DNA from: Sphingomonas sp. CL5.1
GTDB taxonomy: Bacteria > Pseudomonadota > Alphaproteobacteria > Sphingomonadales > Sphingomonadaceae
Reading direction: 5' to 3'
Assembly (NCBI RefSeq): GCF_013344685.1
Contig: NZ_CP050137.1
Location: 1,058,001-1,122,000 of the forward strand
Length of the DNA: 64,000 bases
In this document: piece by piece, positions 62,966-64,000 of the stretch
Layout: every line of letters begins with the position of its first letter
How positions within the stretch are numbered: position 1 is the first letter of the stretch
Made by a program: the position numbers and the translations under genes
The notes under the pieces: model-generated
Seen by the model: the letters and a program-made list of their open reading frames with translations, nothing else
Told to the model about the DNA's origin: nothing
Database searches by the model: none

Positions 62966-63556
62966 GTGCCCTCCGTTCCTCCGGCTCCGGCCCTCGTCCT
63001 CGCCTCCGCCTCGCCTCGGCGGCGCGATCTGCTGGCGCGCATCGGCGTGATCCCGGCGCGCATCGTCGCGCCCGATATCGACGAGACGCCGCGCAAGGGC
63101 GAACGCCCGCGCGATTACGTCCGTCGCGTCGCCGCCGCCAAGGCCAATGCGGTGGAGCGCGCGCCCGGCGAGGTGATCCTGAGCGCCGACACGACGATCG
63201 CGCTCGGTCGCCGCATCCTCGGCAAGCCGGCGGACGAAGCGGAATTGCGCGCCATGCTCGCGCTGCTCTCCGGCCGCCGCCACCATTGCCTGTCCGCCGT
63301 CGCGGTGATCGACGCCGCCGGCCGGTTGCGCGAGCGGCTGTCCGATACGGTCGTGGTGTTCAAGCCGCTCTCGGCGGCTGAGATCGATGCCTATGTCGCG
63401 AGCGGCGAGGGCATGGGCAAGGCGGGCGGCTATGCCATCCAGGGTTGCGCCGAAACCTGGGTGCGGCGGCTCGACGGATCGCATTCGGGCGTGGTCGGCC
63501 TGCCGCTCTACGAGACCGCCGCGTTGCTGCGCGCGGCGGGCATCGACCTTGGCTGA
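62966..63556 (+). CDS. maf: Maf-like nucleotide pyrophosphatase
   Basis: Maf proteins hydrolyse non-canonical or canonical nucleoside triphosphates and are linked to septum formation and house-cleaning. The 196-residue product has APALVLASASPRRRDLLARIG, DIDETPRKGERPRDYVRRVAAAKA, VILSADTTIALGRRILGKP and GKAGGYAIQGCAETWVRRLDGSHSGVVGLPLYET. It starts with GTG at 62966. It sits between infA and the RNase E/G gene, the usual alphaproteobacterial order. Its stop overlaps the RNase start by 8 bases. Confidence 0.94.
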   Translation: MPSVPPAPALVLASASPRRRDLLARIGVIPARIVAPDIDETPRKGERPRDYVRRVAAAKANAVERAPGEVILSADTTIALGRRILGKPADEAELRAMLALLSGRRHHCLSAVAVIDAAGRLRERLSDTVVVFKPLSAAEIDAYVASGEGMGKAGGYAIQGCAETWVRRLDGSHSGVVGLPLYETAALLRAAGIDLG

Positions 63557-64000
63557 ATGGCTGTTCGAGGACGGGATCGGCGAGGCGCGCGCCGCGCTGG
63601 TCGCGGAAGGGCGCATCCTTCGCGCGCGAATCGTGCCCGATGGCGCAGGCCCTGCGCTGGGCGCGATATATGCTGCGCAACTGATCGAGCCGGGGGTCGT
63701 GCGGTTGCCGGATGGGAGCCCGGCGACGCTGCTGCGCCCGCCCGCCGGCCTGACGCTCGGCGCGCGGCTGAACGTCGAGGTGGTGCGCGAGGCATTGCCC
63801 GAAACCGGCCGGCGCAAGCCGCCGCGCGTGATCGCCACCGATGCCGCGCCGCGCGCCGCGCCTTCCCTGCGCGATACGCTCGATGGCCCGGTGCGGGTGC
63901 TGCGCGCGCATGAGGCCGACGCGCTGGAGGAAGCGGGCTGGTCCGAGGTGATCGAGGAGGCGCTGACCGGCGATATCGTTTTCCCCGGCGGAGCGTTGCG
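63549..64000 (+). CDS. Ribonuclease E/G family protein (3' end beyond window)
   Basis: Only about 150 residues are present. The start LAEWLFEDGIGEARAALVAEGRILRARIVPD fits the E/G family N-terminus of sphingomonads (E-W-L-x-E-x-G-I-G-E-x-R-A-A-L). The following PPAGLTLGARLNVEVVREALPETGRRKPPRV could be the beginning of the S1-like insertion. The catalytic DNase-I-like part lies beyond the window. The most likely start is TTG at 63549, 8 bases inside maf, giving a third non-ATG start in a row. Position after infA and maf supports rng over rne. Confidence 0.8.
   Translation, partial: MAEWLFEDGIGEARAALVAEGRILRARIVPDGAGPALGAIYAAQLIEPGVVRLPDGSPATLLRPPAGLTLGARLNVEVVREALPETGRRKPPRVIATDAAPRAAPSLRDTLDGPVRVLRAHEADALEEAGWSEVIEEALTGDIVFPGGAL

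Noticed and set aside
1..64000. Search for CRISPR arrays, transposases, integrases, toxin-antitoxin pairs or defence islands
   Set aside because: No regularly spaced repeats or such protein families were seen. All regions are core metabolism with uniform codon use.

Overview
The window is a compact, GC-rich chromosomal segment of an alphaproteobacterium, most likely a Sphingomonas-type member of the Sphingomonadales. The pointers are a class I lysyl-tRNA synthetase, a COQ9-family protein, an SDHAF4-like DUF1674 protein, a Mic60/mitofilin-like gene beside hemD-hemC, an argH-lipoprotein-lysA run, and an rsmB-rpe-heparinase-purH run. It is almost entirely core genome. There is no phage, transposase, CRISPR array or rRNA, and no gap over about 220 bases lacks a gene.

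Layout. 1-3.9 kb (minus): a truncated GAF-PAS-HWE histidine kinase, ssb, feoB and feoA, with a Fur-like site ahead of feoA. 3.9-5.5 kb (minus): COQ9 and a DMT exporter. 5.5-6.6 kb: an Old Yellow Enzyme. 6.7-11.4 kb (minus): tonB, a small membrane protein, then ribD-ribE-ribB-ribH and another membrane protein. 11.5-17.3 kb: gltX, prs, a PilZ protein, lysS and nhaA. 17.2-19.2 kb: ppx-rlmE and tRNA-Gln with a clear promoter. 19.3-22.7 kb: a membrane protein, then an ArsR-type regulator divergent from a NIPSNAP, PEP-mutase-like and formylglycine-generating-enzyme unit. 22.7-27.2 kb (minus): bioF-bioD-bioA, a 44-residue membrane protein, ogt, a large palindrome and a TlpA lipoprotein. 27.2-31.8 kb: argH, an LptM-like lipoprotein, lysA, a siroheme-synthase-like gene and a CorA/ZntB transporter. 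31.9-40.6 kb: alpha-2-macroglobulin, pbpC and DUF72. 40.6-43.1 kb (minus): hemC-hemD-mic60. 43.2-51.2 kb: tsaD, gpsA, DUF1697, DUF1674 (opposite strand), rsmB, rpe, heparinase-like, purH. 51.3-59.3 kb (minus): ompW with an FNR/FixK-like box, a flippase, polA, a class A beta-lactamase-like lipoprotein and nadB. 59.4-64 kb: thiL, a proton-pumping pyrophosphatase, infA, maf and the start of an RNase E/G gene.

How the genes fit together. Many runs overlap by 1-8 bases (TAATG, TGATG, ATGA junctions), so several pathways look co-translated: riboflavin, biotin, tetrapyrrole, arginine/lysine. The alpha-2-macroglobulin/PbpC pair is the known bacterial periplasmic defence and wall-repair couple. I found no clearly new multi-gene defence or mobile system. 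The least explained parts are the ArsR/NIPSNAP/PEP-mutase/FGE unit with its perfect palindromic operator, the nested palindrome at about 26.5-26.64 kb, the siroheme synthase with what looks like a vestigial methyltransferase start, and the run of three non-ATG starts infA-maf-rng.
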